Source: Pseudomonas profundi
GTDB taxonomy: Bacteria > Pseudomonadota > Gammaproteobacteria > Pseudomonadales > Pseudomonadaceae
Length of the DNA stretch: 64,000 bases
NCBI RefSeq assembly: GCF_008638305.1
Contig: NZ_VTPZ01000005.1
Span: 223,616-287,615 of the forward strand
Direction: 5' to 3'
The stretch's first letter is position 1; the number at the start of each line of letters is the position of its first letter. Shown in pieces: positions 46,031-55,118 of the stretch. Both the position numbers and the translations under genes were made by a program. Under the pieces are notes generated by a model that saw nothing but the letters and a program-made list of their open reading frames with translations, was not told the DNA's origin and ran no database searches.

Positions 46031-46163
46031 TTAAGGAGCCCCTGAATAACTGCTGCGCTCGGCCATGCTGCGTTGAAATCCTACTCAAAATGCTCATTTA
46101 CAATACGTAAACTCCGCTCTTTCGTAGGATTTCGCCTTGCCTGACCTTCGCTCGCGACGTTCT
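46031..46163. repeat. intergenic repeat-like element with GAAATCCTAC/GTAGGATTTC inverted arms
   Basis: The 133-bp space between yebC and aspS contains perfect 10-bp arms at 46075-46084 and 46124-46133 around an imperfect 39-base hairpin (ATTTAC/GTAAAC near its tip). The sequence TTCGCCTTGCCTGACCTTCG following it looks like a dispersed intergenic repeat that I recall from Pseudomonas genomes. Only one copy is present in this window, so the repeat status is not proven here. Confidence 0.5.
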
Positions 46164-46185
46164 TCAAAGACTCCTAGGTTCTACT

Positions 46186-47964
46186 TCAACCTTCAACCTT
46201 CGGCTGCTCGCGCAGGCGAATATGCAGCTCGCGCAGCTGCTTGGTATCAACCATACCCGGCGCCTGGGTCATGACATCCGCAGCGCTCTGGGTTTTCGGG
46301 AAGGCAATGACTTCACGGATAGACGCAGCGCCAGTCATCAGCATCACCAGACGATCCAGACCGAATGCCAGACCACCGTGCGGCGGTGCACCGTATTTCA
46401 GTGCGTCGAGCAGGAAGCCGAATTTCTCCTGCTGTTCTTCGGCGCTGATGCCCAGGATGCCGAACACGGTCTGCTGCATGTCCTTGCGGTGGATACGAAT
46501 CGACCCGCCGCCCAGCTCGGTACCGTTGAGCACCATGTCATATGCACGTGACAGTGCGTTGGCCGGATTGGCCGCCAGCTCTTCAGCTGTACACTTGGGC
46601 GCGGTGAACGGGTGATGCAATGCACTCAGGCTACCGTCGTCGTTCTCCTCGAACATCGGGAAGTCGACGACCCACAGCGGTGCCCATTCACAGGTAAGCA
46701 GTTCCAGGTCATGGCCAAGCTTGATACGCAGCGCGCCCAGGGCCTCGGAAACGATCTTGGCCTTGTCGGCACCAAAGAACACGATATCGCCATCCACTGC
46801 ACCAACCCGATCGAGGATGACGTTAAGGTTGCCCTCGGGGATGAACTTGACGATCGGCGACTGCAGACCATCGAGCCCCTTGGCGCGCTCATTGACCTTG
46901 ATATAGGCAAGACCCTTGGCACCGTAGATACCAACAAACTTGGTGTAGTCGTCAATCTGCTTGCGCGGCATGCTCGCCCCGCCTGGCACACGCAATGCAG
47001 CAACGCGACCCTTGGGATCAGTCGCCGGGCCGCTGAATACCTTGAATTCAACCTTATCCAGCTGATCAGCCACGTCCACCAGCTCCAGCGGGTTACGCAG
47101 GTCCGGCTTGTCCGAGCCGTAGCGGCGCATGGCTTCTTCAAAGCTCATGTGGGGAAAGGCGTCGAGTTCGAGCCCGAGCACTTCCTTGAACAGCCCGCGA
47201 ATCATGCCTTCGGTCAGACCCATGATGTCCGCTTCGTCGAGAAAGCTGGTTTCGATATCGATCTGGGTGAATTCTGGCTGGCGGTCAGCGCGTAGGTCTT
47301 CATCGCGGAAGCATTTGGCGATTTGATAGTAACGATCAAAGCCGGCCACCATCAGCAACTGCTTGAAGAGCTGGGGCGACTGCGGCAGAGCAAAGAAGCT
47401 ACCAGGGTGGGTGCGGCTCGGCACCAGATAATCGCGGGCGCCTTCAGGGGTCGCGCGGGTCAGAATCGGCGTTTCCACATCCAGAAAGCCGTTCTCGTCC
47501 ATATAGCGGCGAATGCTGCTGGTGATGCGCGAGCGCAACTTGAGCTTTTCAGCCATCTCCGGACGACGCAGATCGATGAAGCGATAACGCAGACGCGTTT
47601 CTTCACCCACGTCAGAGTATTCATCCAGCGGGAACGGCGGTGTTTCAGCCTGATTGAGCACTTCGAGCTCATAACCCAGCACTTCAATCGCGCCGGACGC
47701 CATGTTCGGGTTCACCGCCCCGGCAGGACGCGGACGTACCTTGCCGCGTACCTTCACCACGTACTCACTGCGCACCCGGTCAGCGGCGGCAAAAGTCTCT
47801 TCGCGATCAGGATCGAAAACCACCTGTGCCAGACCTTCGCGGTCCCGTATATCGAGAAAGATCACCCCGCCATGGTCGCGGCGGCGGTGGACCCAGCCGC
47901 AGAGTGTGACTTCCTGGTCCGCCAGCGTTTCGTTCAGCTGGCCGCAATAATGGGTACGCATCAT
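46186..47964 (-). CDS. aspS: aspartyl-tRNA synthetase AspS
   Basis: A 592-residue class II synthetase. The N-terminal OB fold has [24 protein letters not shown], motif 2 is around [18 protein letters not shown], and motif 3 is [15 protein letters not shown]; the GAD insertion domain lies between. Bacterial-type AspRS in Pseudomonas is often non-discriminating and also charges tRNA-Asn; the sequence as read does not settle that. The start at 47964 ([10 protein letters not shown]) matches Pseudomonas. Confidence 0.96.
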   Translation of the reverse strand: MMRTHYCGQLNETLADQEVTLCGWVHRRRDHGGVIFLDIRDREGLAQVVFDPDREETFAAADRVRSEYVVKVRGKVRPRPAGAVNPNMASGAIEVLGYELEVLNQAETPPFPLDEYSDVGEETRLRYRFIDLRRPEMAEKLKLRSRITSSIRRYMDENGFLDVETPILTRATPEGARDYLVPSRTHPGSFFALPQSPQLFKQLLMVAGFDRYYQIAKCFRDEDLRADRQPEFTQIDIETSFLDEADIMGLTEGMIRGLFKEVLGLELDAFPHMSFEEAMRRYGSDKPDLRNPLELVDVADQLDKVEFKVFSGPATDPKGRVAALRVPGGASMPRKQIDDYTKFVGIYGAKGLAYIKVNERAKGLDGLQSPIVKFIPEGNLNVILDRVGAVDGDIVFFGADKAKIVSEALGALRIKLGHDLELLTCEWAPLWVVDFPMFEENDDGSLSALHHPFTAPKCTAEELAANPANALSRAYDMVLNGTELGGGSIRIHRKDMQQTVFGILGISAEEQQEKFGFLLDALKYGAPPHGGLAFGLDRLVMLMTGAASIREVIAFPKTQSAADVMTQAPGMVDTKQLRELHIRLREQPKVEG

Positions 47965-48434
47965 GGTGTGGTGTTCCTGTAGTCGACGAATCGGGCTGAG
48001 TTGGGCGGCGCCGCACAATGGCCGCCAGTCCGCTCGCATAAAAGCGCCATAATATACCCGAATTCGTCCCGCCGCGGGGAGAGCTCTGCTGAATCGATTG
48101 CCGCGCAAGCACACACCGAAACCTATTCAGCGATACGGCTTCACAAAAGCGAAATGCGTTCGTTCGCGCAACCATGCCGAGCCTGTCAGGCGTCAGGTAA
48201 CCTCGAATGCAGGCGCGGCTGGCAAAGAAGGGTTGAGCACTGCATCACACTCCCTATACTGGTTGCAGCTAAGCAGCCTCGAGCAACGTCGTTTAGGCAG
48301 GCCGACGAGATCTGGATCGAACGAAAGGGGACCGGGCTGACACCCACGCCCCTCTCTTATGTGAGGTCCCTCCGCGGCATGGCCTGCGCATCCGTTCGAG
48401 AGGCTCCTTATGTTCCACCAACCAAGGAGTCCCC
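47965..48434. other. divergent intergenic region between aspS and dps
   Basis: About 470 bases without a supported gene. A frame at 48001-48438 is open on the plus strand but has no family resemblance. A TATAATATA-like AT stretch near 48050 may serve aspS, and a sigma-70-like promoter for dps lies at 48233-48260. Confidence 0.5.
48233..48260 (+). promoter_or_regulatory. candidate sigma-70 promoter of dps
   Basis: TTGAGC and TATACT are separated by 16 bp. Transcription from here would give dps a leader of about 165 bases. Prediction from sequence only. Confidence 0.4.
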
Positions 48435-48905
48435 ATGAAAATTGATATTGGTATTTCCGAAGAAGACCGCTCCACCATTGCCGACGGTTTGTCGCACCTG
48501 TTGGCTGACACCTATACGCTGTATCTGAAGACCCACAACTTCCACTGGAACGTCAAAGGCCCGATGTTTCAGACCCTGCACATGATGTTCGAAACCCATT
48601 ACAACGAACTGGCGCTGGCTGTGGACGATATTGCCGAGCGCATCCGGACCTTGGGTTTTCCGGCGCCGGGCACCTACAAGAAGTTTGTGGAACTGAGTTC
48701 TATAAAGGAAGAAGAAGGCGTACCCGATGCCAAGGACATGATCCGTCTGCTGGTTGAAGGACACGAAGCCTGCGTACGCACCGCGCGCGGCATCTTCCCA
48801 TCCTGCGATTCAACCAATGATGAGCCTACCGCTGACCTGCTGACCCAGCGCATGCAGTTCCATGAGAAGACCGCATGGATGTTGCGCAGCCTGCTGGAAA
48901 GCTGA
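48435..48905 (+). CDS. dps: Dps-family ferritin / DNA-protection protein
   Basis: A 156-residue Dps protein. The intersubunit ferroxidase ligands fall at His37, His49, Asp64 and Glu68, with the same spacing as in E. coli Dps (51, 63, 78, 82). It forms a dodecamer that oxidises and stores iron with peroxide and may bind DNA, although the N-terminus is short and has few lysines, so DNA binding is less sure. Strong AAGGAG site. In Pseudomonas the gene at this position is also known as a pyocin-activator-like/Dps protein. Confidence 0.94.
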   Translation: MKIDIGISEEDRSTIADGLSHLLADTYTLYLKTHNFHWNVKGPMFQTLHMMFETHYNELALAVDDIAERIRTLGFPAPGTYKKFVELSSIKEEEGVPDAKDMIRLLVEGHEACVRTARGIFPSCDSTNDEPTADLLTQRMQFHEKTAWMLRSLLES

Positions 48906-48954
48906 GCACCAGTGACTGACGTTTGTTCGCGGCCGCGACGAAACGACAGTAATC

Positions 48955-48994
48955 CCCTGGCTAAAAGCGGGCCTGGTCCTGCTTTTAACCAGGG
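48955..48994 (+). terminator. long hairpin after dps
   Basis: Arms CCCTGGCTAAAAGCGGG and CCTGCTTTTAACCAGGG pair with two mismatches around a 6-base loop. There is no T-run after it. Likely the dps 3' hairpin. Confidence 0.5.
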
Positions 48995-49084
48995 TCGACC
49001 TTCGTCCATTTTGTGACACCGGGTGTTTCAGGTTAGAGTTCGCACCCGGCCATAAATCGCCGTTTGCCGGTTTATTTTATTGTC

Positions 49085-49717
49085 ATGAATCTAAGGATGA
49101 ACAACTTGAACAGCATTCGTTATCTACATCTCTTAATCGGTCTGGTGGCATTGTTCACCGGGCTGTATTTCAGCATTCCGCTCTTTTCCCAGGCTGGCCC
49201 GATCGATCTGGTTGCCCTCGCCACGCTGTTGCTGGGTCTGATCAATATGCAACAGTTCAACAATGCTGCGGTGCCTGCTGCCTCAGGACGGCGCATCGCC
49301 TGGGTCATCGCTGGCGTTCTGCTGATTATTGCGACCGTGATCCCGCTCGCCGTGATGTTCGGGATTGCTGCTGCGGAACCCGTGATGATCTATGCGCTCG
49401 CCATGGCTATTGTGGGTGTCTGTATCAGCACTATTCTTGTTCTGATCAGACACCTGACCCGCTCTGCTTCAGGTCGAGCTTATGAAGACGACACCTACGA
49501 AGAAGATGACGACCGCGAAGCCGGCACAGTGAAATGGTTCAACACCAGCAAGGGTTTTGGCTTCATTTCCAGAGACCAGGGCGAGGATGTCTTCGTGCAT
49601 TTCCGCGCGATTCGCGGTGACGGGCATCGCATCCTGGTAGAAGGCCAGCGCGTGGAGTTTGTGGTGGCGCGCAGAGAAAAAGGCTTGCAGGCGGAAGACG
49701 TCACTATCATCGACTGA
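49085..49717 (+). CDS. membrane-anchored cold-shock-domain protein
   Basis: A 210-residue protein with about four hydrophobic segments (residues 12-125) followed by an acidic linker ([12 protein letters not shown]) and a C-terminal CspA-type cold-shock domain. RNP1 (KGFGFISR) and RNP2 (VFVHF) are intact, so RNA or single-stranded DNA binding is expected at the inner membrane face. The start is uncertain (49064, 49085 or 49097); none has a good ribosome binding site. The gene at this place in P. aeruginosa is annotated simply as a cold-shock protein, as I recall. Confidence 0.82.
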   Translation: MNLRMNNLNSIRYLHLLIGLVALFTGLYFSIPLFSQAGPIDLVALATLLLGLINMQQFNNAAVPAASGRRIAWVIAGVLLIIATVIPLAVMFGIAAAEPVMIYALAMAIVGVCISTILVLIRHLTRSASGRAYEDDTYEEDDDREAGTVKWFNTSKGFGFISRDQGEDVFVHFRAIRGDGHRILVEGQRVEFVVARREKGLQAEDVTIID

Positions 49718-49746
49718 TCCTCCGCCTGCATTCAGCGGTGATCAGT
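49713..49746. terminator. bidirectional hairpin overlapping two stop codons
   Basis: ACTGATC and GATCAGT arms with an inner CCGC/GCGG stem lie between the convergent cold-shock and slyX genes. Each outer arm contains one of the two stop codons. There is no T-run. Confidence 0.45.
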
Positions 49747-49957
49747 AATGCGGCGGCGGTTCATCGTCCGCCGCTTCTCCCGGCATGGAAGCTGCCAGGT
49801 CTGCCTGGCGGCTGGCTAATAATTCCACCGCCCGGCGCAGGGTATCGAGTTCCAGTTGTTGTTTGCCCACCATATCGTTCAGGGCTTGAATAGTGTCGTC
49901 CTGAAAAGCCATTTTGGCTTCCAGTTCGTCAATACGGTTTTCCAGTTGCTTGCTCAT
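49742..49957 (-). CDS. slyX: SlyX family protein
   Basis: A 71-residue coiled-coil protein. The heptad pattern LENRIDELEAKMAFQDDTIQ and the C-terminal PPPHY are the SlyX signature. Function is unclear. The ATG at 49957 comes 1 base after the HIT gene's stop with its GGAGG site inside that gene, so the pair is coupled. Confidence 0.93.
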   Translation of the reverse strand: MSKQLENRIDELEAKMAFQDDTIQALNDMVGKQQLELDTLRRAVELLASRQADLAASMPGEAADDEPPPHY

Positions 49958-49958
49958 G

Positions 49959-50384
49959 TCATACCTCCGCAAATACAAAGTCGGTTGACAGGACGGCTTG
50001 CAGCCTGCCGATACGCTCCTGGCGTTCTGCTTCCTGGTAAGGCTTCGCCGGATGTTTGCCCCAAACCGGCGAAGGCCACGCCGCATCATCACGATACCGC
50101 GCTATATGATGAAGATGTAATTGACTGACCATGTTCCCCAGCGCAGCTATATTCAGCTTATGAGCAGCAAAGGCATCCTTGATCGCTTCGGCTAACAGGC
50201 AGGACTCGTCCAGAAGTTGGGCCCTGTCCGCCTTATCCAGCTGGAATATTTCCTGGACTTCTTCGCGCCGCGGGACTAATACAAACCAAGGATAGTTCGC
50301 ATCATTGATCATGAGCAAACGACTAAGCGGATAATCTCCTATCAAAATGCCATCATGAGCGAGTTGCGGATGAAGTTCGAACAT
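49959..50384 (-). CDS. HIT-family nucleotide-binding protein
   Basis: A 141-residue histidine-triad hydrolase-type protein. The active-site segment is QLHLHHIARY, the usual form in this Pseudomonas subgroup. The opening HPQLAHDGILIGDYPLSRLL and the central FVLVPRRE are typical. Likely cleaves a nucleotide phosphoester or phosphoramidate; substrate unknown. Confidence 0.92.
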   Translation of the reverse strand: MFELHPQLAHDGILIGDYPLSRLLMINDANYPWFVLVPRREEVQEIFQLDKADRAQLLDESCLLAEAIKDAFAAHKLNIAALGNMVSQLHLHHIARYRDDAAWPSPVWGKHPAKPYQEAERQERIGRLQAVLSTDFVFAEV

Positions 50385-50650
50385 ATGCCCCCCAGAAAAG
50401 ATCTAACCATGAATCGAATAGTCGAGTTCAGCCACGGAACGGAGCGAGTTATCCTCGCCGCAATCGCATTCATCGCTAGCCGGCTTCTGACACCTACTGC
50501 TACGACAAACTTTGGGCTTAATAAGTCAAGGAGCGATGTCGGAATCTCGTTCTTTCACACCTACCTCTTTAGTGCTTTAATGTTACCGGATAATAATAAG
50601 GAAAAATGGTTCCGTTGAACCTCGAAGCTTTTTTACTGAAGGAGTACACA

Positions 50651-51934
50651 ATGAAAAACGCTGTCAAATGGAGTTCCCTCGCTCTGGCCGTGGCTATGGG
50701 TAATGGGGTGATTGCATCACATGCGCTGGCACAAGAATCCACTCCCGGTGTAGGCATTGTTGAAGGCGCAACTGCGACCTTGAGCAGCCGCACAATGTAT
50801 TTCAATCGTGATTTCCGTGACGACGACGGCAATGCTGACGGCATTCGGGAAGAAGCAGCAACGGGCATGGTGCTCGATTTTCAATCCGGTTACAGCGAAG
50901 GCCTGATCGGCTTGGGCTTCGATGTGACTGCCATGGGCGGCTTGAAGCTCGACAGTGGTAGCGGCAGAACCGGAACAGGCATACTGCCAGTCGATCCTGA
51001 TGGCAGCGCGCCCAACGAATATGCGGAAATCCGCGGCACTGTAAAAGGCCGCATTGCCGAAGATACAGTTCTTCGTTACGGCACGCATTTCGTAGAGAAC
51101 CCCGTGGTCGCCTATGAAGACGCCCGCCTTCTGCCCAACCACTATTATGGCTACAGCGTAACCAACGAGTCGATCGAAGGATTGTTCGTCGAAGCCGGTC
51201 GCATGACGGATCGGGGCGAGATGGCTGGCTCATCACAAACTAATGATGGTTATCGCATTTCCACTGACGATTACAGCTATGGCGGAGATGTCAGCTATCT
51301 AGGCGGTAGCTACACCTTCAATGATGCTTTGGCAGCCACCCTCTATACCTCCAAGGCTGACGAGCTTTGGAAGCGCCATTTCCTTGGCCTCGCTCATACC
51401 GCAGAGCTGACTGACGCGCTGAGCCTGACCACCGAATTGTCACATTACAACACCTCAGATGACAGCGGAGCAGAGGCAAACTTCGATAACGACGCGACCT
51501 CGCTAGCCCTGACGCTGGGCGCCGGCAATCATGGCTTCACCGTGGCGTATCAGCGTATGAACGGTGACAGTGGGTACTCCTACCTAGATGGCGCAGTCTT
51601 CCTGGCGAACTCGGTTCAGTACTCCGACTTCAACGCCAAGGACGAGCGCTCCTGGCAGGCCCGTTATGACTATGACTTCGCCGGTCTGGGCATTCCGGGA
51701 CTGACCTTCATGACCCGCTATATCACCAGTAGCGACATCGATACCGAATACGAAGGTGTCGAACGGGACAGCCGCTGGGAACGCGACACCAACATCAGTT
51801 ACACCGTGCAGAACGGTACGCTCGAAGGCGTCAACATCCTCTGGCGCAACGCGACAGTACGTCAGGCCGCCGCCTTTGACGGCGACATCGACGAGAACCG
51901 CCTGATCGTCTCCTACTCCTGGGACCTGCTGTAA
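50651..51934 (+). CDS. OprD-family outer membrane porin
   Basis: A 427-residue substrate-specific porin. A signal peptide of about 27 residues ends SHALA-QES. The first strand segment ATLSSRTMYFNRDFRDDDG and the last, VSYSWDLL with terminal aromatic-rich strand, are OprD-type. Alternating beta-strand pattern throughout predicts an 18-strand barrel. The start at 50651 has AAGGAG; a longer frame to 50606 is rejected. Substrate (amino acid, peptide or aromatic acid) unknown. It is divergent from the HIT gene across 266 bp that hold no other gene. Confidence 0.88.
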   Translation: MKNAVKWSSLALAVAMGNGVIASHALAQESTPGVGIVEGATATLSSRTMYFNRDFRDDDGNADGIREEAATGMVLDFQSGYSEGLIGLGFDVTAMGGLKLDSGSGRTGTGILPVDPDGSAPNEYAEIRGTVKGRIAEDTVLRYGTHFVENPVVAYEDARLLPNHYYGYSVTNESIEGLFVEAGRMTDRGEMAGSSQTNDGYRISTDDYSYGGDVSYLGGSYTFNDALAATLYTSKADELWKRHFLGLAHTAELTDALSLTTELSHYNTSDDSGAEANFDNDATSLALTLGAGNHGFTVAYQRMNGDSGYSYLDGAVFLANSVQYSDFNAKDERSWQARYDYDFAGLGIPGLTFMTRYITSSDIDTEYEGVERDSRWERDTNISYTVQNGTLEGVNILWRNATVRQAAAFDGDIDENRLIVSYSWDLL

Positions 51935-51955
51935 CCCAGACTGTAGTTGACTGAG

Positions 51956-51981
51956 AAACCCGGCTCCGGCCGGGTTTTTTA
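51956..51981 (+). terminator. intrinsic terminator after OprD-type porin
   Basis: The stem ACCCGGC/GCCGGGT with loop TCCG is followed by six T residues. Confidence 0.9.
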
Positions 51982-52090
51982 TTGTCCGGGCAACACCCCG
52001 ACAGGCGCCGGGCCAGGCTATACGCCGGCCAGTCACAACCGTACAATACCGCCGATAAATCTGACCTTGATCTCAGGACCCTCCTTCCCT

Positions 52091-53824
52091 ATGCGTACCA
52101 GCAAATATCTGATCTCCACCCTCAAGGAAACACCCGCGGACGCTACGGTCATTAGCCATCAACTGATGTTGCGCGCCGGCATGATTCGCAAGATCGCCTC
52201 CGGCCTGTACACCTGGCTTCCGATGGGGCTGCGGGTACTGCGTAAAGTCGAGAAAATTGTCCGCGAAGAGATGGACAACGCCGGCGCTCTGGAAGTACTG
52301 ATGCCGGCCATCCAGCCCGCCGAACTCTGGCAGGAGTCCGGCCGCTGGGAACAGTACGGCCCCGAACTGCTGCGCCTGAAGGATCGCCACGACCGCGAAT
52401 TCTGCGTGGGTCCGACGCATGAAGAGATCATTACCGAGCTCGCACGCAACGAGATCAGCAGTTATAAACAATTGCCGCTCAACCTGTATCAGGTGCAAAC
52501 CAAATTCCGCGACGAGATCCGCCCCCGCTTCGGTTTGATGCGCGCCCGCGAATTCACCATGAAGGACGCCTATTCGTTCCACATGGACCAGGCTTCACTG
52601 CAGCAAACCTACGATGTTATGTATCAGGCCTACTGCAATATTTTCAGCCGCCTGGGCCTGGATTTTCGCCCGGTAGTGGCCGACAACGGCTCCATCGGTG
52701 GTGAAGGCTCGCATGAATTCCATGTACTGGCCGAGTCCGGTGAAGACGCCATCGTTTTTTCGGATTCCGGCTCCTACGCCGCAAACATGGAAAAAGCCAC
52801 AGCCCAGGCGCCCTCGGGTGATCGCCCGGCTGCCAGCCAGGAGCGTCAGGTGGTAGATACCCCCGACCAGCTCACTATCGAGGCGGTCAGCCAGTTCCTC
52901 AAGGTTCCGGCACAGCAGTCTGTGAAGACGCTTATCGTGCTCGGCGCTGCCGAAAAGGACAAGCCGCAGCCGCTGGTTGCGCTGATCCTGCGCGGCGACC
53001 ACGAACTCAATGAGATCAAGGCCGAGAACCATCCGGCTGTCCACGCGCCCCTGACCTTTGCCAGCGAGCAGCAGATCCAGCAGGTAATCGGCTGCAAACC
53101 CGGCTCGATTGGTCCGGTCGGGCTCAGCATCACGGTTATCGCCGACCATAGCGCAGCCTGGCTGGCCGATTTCGTGTGCGGCGCGAACGAAGACGGCAAG
53201 CACTTCACAGGCGTGAACTGGGAACGCGACGCCCAGTTCAGCGAAGTGGCCGATCTGCGCAATGTGGTCGAGGGCGATACCAGTCCGGACGGCAATGGCA
53301 CCTTGGTCATCAAGCGCGGCATTGAGGTGGGGCACATCTTCCAGCTTGGCCGTAAATACAGCGAAGCGATGAACTGCCAGGTGCTGAACGAACAGGGCAA
53401 GACCACTACCCTGACCATGGGTTGCTATGGCATTGGTGTATCCCGCGTTGTCGCCTCGGCTATCGAGCAGAATTACGATGACCGCGGCATTCTCTGGCCG
53501 GACGCCCTGGCGCCCTTCCAGGTGGCGTTGATCCCGATGAAAATGGAAAGCTCGGAAGCAGTGCGCGAGAAAACCGAAGAGCTCTACGCAGCGCTGCAGC
53601 AGGCCGGTATCGATGTGCTGATGGATGACCGCGACAAGAAGACCAGCCCTGGCGTCAAGTTTGCCGACATGGACCTGATCGGCATACCGCACCGCGTTGT
53701 GATCAGCGATCGCGGCCTTGCTGAAGGCCAGCTGGAATACAAGTACCGCCGGGACAAGGACGCACAGAACCTGCCCGTCGCAGAAATGCACGATTTTCTG
53801 CTCGGACAGATCAACAGGGCCTGA
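52091..53824 (+). CDS. proS: prolyl-tRNA synthetase ProS
   Basis: A 577-residue bacterial-type class II synthetase. Motif 2 lies in [29 protein letters not shown] (marks [10 protein letters not shown] and [11 protein letters not shown]), motif 3 in [14 protein letters not shown], and the editing (INS) domain sits between about residues 230 and 400. The anticodon-binding domain ends the protein. The start at 52091 fits the family N-terminus [14 protein letters not shown]. Confidence 0.96.
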   Translation: MRTSKYLISTLKETPADATVISHQLMLRAGMIRKIASGLYTWLPMGLRVLRKVEKIVREEMDNAGALEVLMPAIQPAELWQESGRWEQYGPELLRLKDRHDREFCVGPTHEEIITELARNEISSYKQLPLNLYQVQTKFRDEIRPRFGLMRAREFTMKDAYSFHMDQASLQQTYDVMYQAYCNIFSRLGLDFRPVVADNGSIGGEGSHEFHVLAESGEDAIVFSDSGSYAANMEKATAQAPSGDRPAASQERQVVDTPDQLTIEAVSQFLKVPAQQSVKTLIVLGAAEKDKPQPLVALILRGDHELNEIKAENHPAVHAPLTFASEQQIQQVIGCKPGSIGPVGLSITVIADHSAAWLADFVCGANEDGKHFTGVNWERDAQFSEVADLRNVVEGDTSPDGNGTLVIKRGIEVGHIFQLGRKYSEAMNCQVLNEQGKTTTLTMGCYGIGVSRVVASAIEQNYDDRGILWPDALAPFQVALIPMKMESSEAVREKTEELYAALQQAGIDVLMDDRDKKTSPGVKFADMDLIGIPHRVVISDRGLAEGQLEYKYRRDKDAQNLPVAEMHDFLLGQINRA

Positions 53825-53832
53825 TCACAGCC

Positions 53833-54411
53833 ATGATCCGGCTGGCCACATGGATAGTGACCGCCCTGCTTCTCGGGCCCTGGTCCGGCGCTTCTGCCAA
53901 TGCGCCGGCCGCGGTTGACCCGGCGCTCAAGGCTGCACTCATTGAAGCGATTGCCGAAGCCGACAGTTTTGATGATCGCTTCGATGCTGAAGTCTGGCTG
54001 CTCGACATGTCCACGCGCATGCGCCATTACCTGCCCGATGAAAGGGAGCGGCTGCACTTCCTGCGTCAGGTTCACAGCCAGGCGACCCGCGCCGGCCTCA
54101 AGCCGGACCTGGTACTGGCCGTCATTCATGTGGAAAGTCTGTTCGATCGTTACGCCCTGTCGCGTGTTGGCGCGCAGGGCGTCATGCAGGTCATGCCGTT
54201 CTGGAAGAACGAGCTGGGGCGTCCGGAAGACAATCTGATCGATCTGGCGACCAACCTGCGCTACGGCTGCACTATCCTCAAATACTATCTGGACCTTGAA
54301 AAAGGCAATCTGCGACGGGCCCTCGGCCGTTATAACGGCAGCCTCGGCAGCCATAAATATCCGGACAAAGTGCAGGATTACTGGTACAGCTACTGGTACG
54401 TCAAGGATTGA
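53833..54411 (+). CDS. lytic transglycosylase (SLT domain) protein
   Basis: A 192-residue exported protein with a signal peptide ending ASA-NAP and an SLT domain. The catalytic glutamate is Glu101 in VIHVESLFDRYA, followed by GAQGVMQVMPFW and the C-terminal ALGRYNGSLGSHKYPDKV. It cleaves the glycan strands of peptidoglycan. Begins 8 bp after proS, an order conserved in Pseudomonas. Confidence 0.9.
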   Translation: MIRLATWIVTALLLGPWSGASANAPAAVDPALKAALIEAIAEADSFDDRFDAEVWLLDMSTRMRHYLPDERERLHFLRQVHSQATRAGLKPDLVLAVIHVESLFDRYALSRVGAQGVMQVMPFWKNELGRPEDNLIDLATNLRYGCTILKYYLDLEKGNLRRALGRYNGSLGSHKYPDKVQDYWYSYWYVKD

Positions 54412-54433
54412 GGCATTTCGGTCTAACCCCGGG

Positions 54434-54474
54434 GCGTCTCGCAGACGCCGTCGGGCCGGGGGCGACCCTCCTAC
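54434..54474. repeat. REP-like element, copy 1
   Basis: A 41-base element that recurs at 63873-63913 with 37 identical bases. It starts with a small hairpin (GCGTCT/AGACGC) and ends in GCGACCCTCCTAC. An inverted partial copy (17 bases, 16 matching) follows at 54513-54529, giving a REP pair of the BIME kind. Confidence 0.7.
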
Positions 54475-54512
54475 AATGAGCAGAGTAGCGCCGTGCACAT
54501 ACCGGTGGGCGT

Positions 54513-54529
54513 GTCGCCCTCGGCACGAC
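54513..54529. repeat. inverted partial REP-like copy
   Basis: The complement of this 17-base stretch matches 63888-63904 with one mismatch. It faces copy 1 at 54434-54474 in opposite orientation. The interval 54412-54656 holds no gene. Confidence 0.55.
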
Positions 54530-54656
54530 GCTGGCCGGCAGGCCAGCCAATAACGCTCGCCCGCAACACCTAAGGTCGAGCTGGCGCCCGACCTTCCCGG
54601 AGAATCGTTCAACTCATAGCTGTGCTTAGGGGCATCTCGATTATCGGTTAATCAAT

Positions 54657-55118
54657 TCACGGAGCCCGGTCCGCCTCGCTCAGCGCTGCCAACAAGGCCG
54701 CCTCATCCTGCGGACCCTGCAACGTACGGATCACCTGCCCTTGCTCATCCAGCAAATAGGTGGTCGGCAAGACCTGTGGATGCTCCAGCTGCATTGTTTC
54801 GGCAAAATCCTTCCCCAGTACCGGAAAGCGAATGCCCATTTCGTCGCTAAGCTGCGTCAGGGCATCTCCGTCGATTCCGTCAAAATTGATACCCAGCACC
54901 GCAACGTCCGGCCGCGCCTCGGCCAGGGCATTCAGCTCAGGCAGTTCGTCCCGACAAGGCCCGCACCACTCCGCCCAATAGTTGACCAGCATCGGGCGCC
55001 CGGACAATTCCTCCTCGGTAATCCGGTTGCCGTGCTGATCCTGCCAGCTATTGCCACTACAGGCGCTCAACGCAAACAGCAGACCGACTGGCCAGAGTCG
55101 TCGAATAAGCTTGATCAT
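54657..55118 (-). CDS. TlpA-like thioredoxin-fold lipoprotein
   Basis: A 153-residue thioredoxin-like protein. The lipobox LSAC (Cys20) predicts a lipoprotein, and the redox motif WCGPC is at 51-55. The C-terminal VLPTTYLLDEQGQV is the cis-proline segment. It should act in the periplasm as a disulfide reductase or cytochrome c maturation helper. Overlaps the YihY gene by 4 bp. Confidence 0.9.
   Translation of the reverse strand: MIKLIRRLWPVGLLFALSACSGNSWQDQHGNRITEEELSGRPMLVNYWAEWCGPCRDELPELNALAEARPDVAVLGINFDGIDGDALTQLSDEMGIRFPVLGKDFAETMQLEHPQVLPTTYLLDEQGQVIRTLQGPQDEAALLAALSEADRAP

Noticed and set aside
50355..50618. 87-codon plus-strand frame before the porin gene
   Set aside because: Starts inside the HIT gene on the other strand, lacks a ribosome binding site and shows no family features.
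52595..53791. 398-codon minus-strand frame opposite proS
   Set aside because: Antisense to a complete, conserved gene; the open frame results from codon bias in a GC-rich gene.
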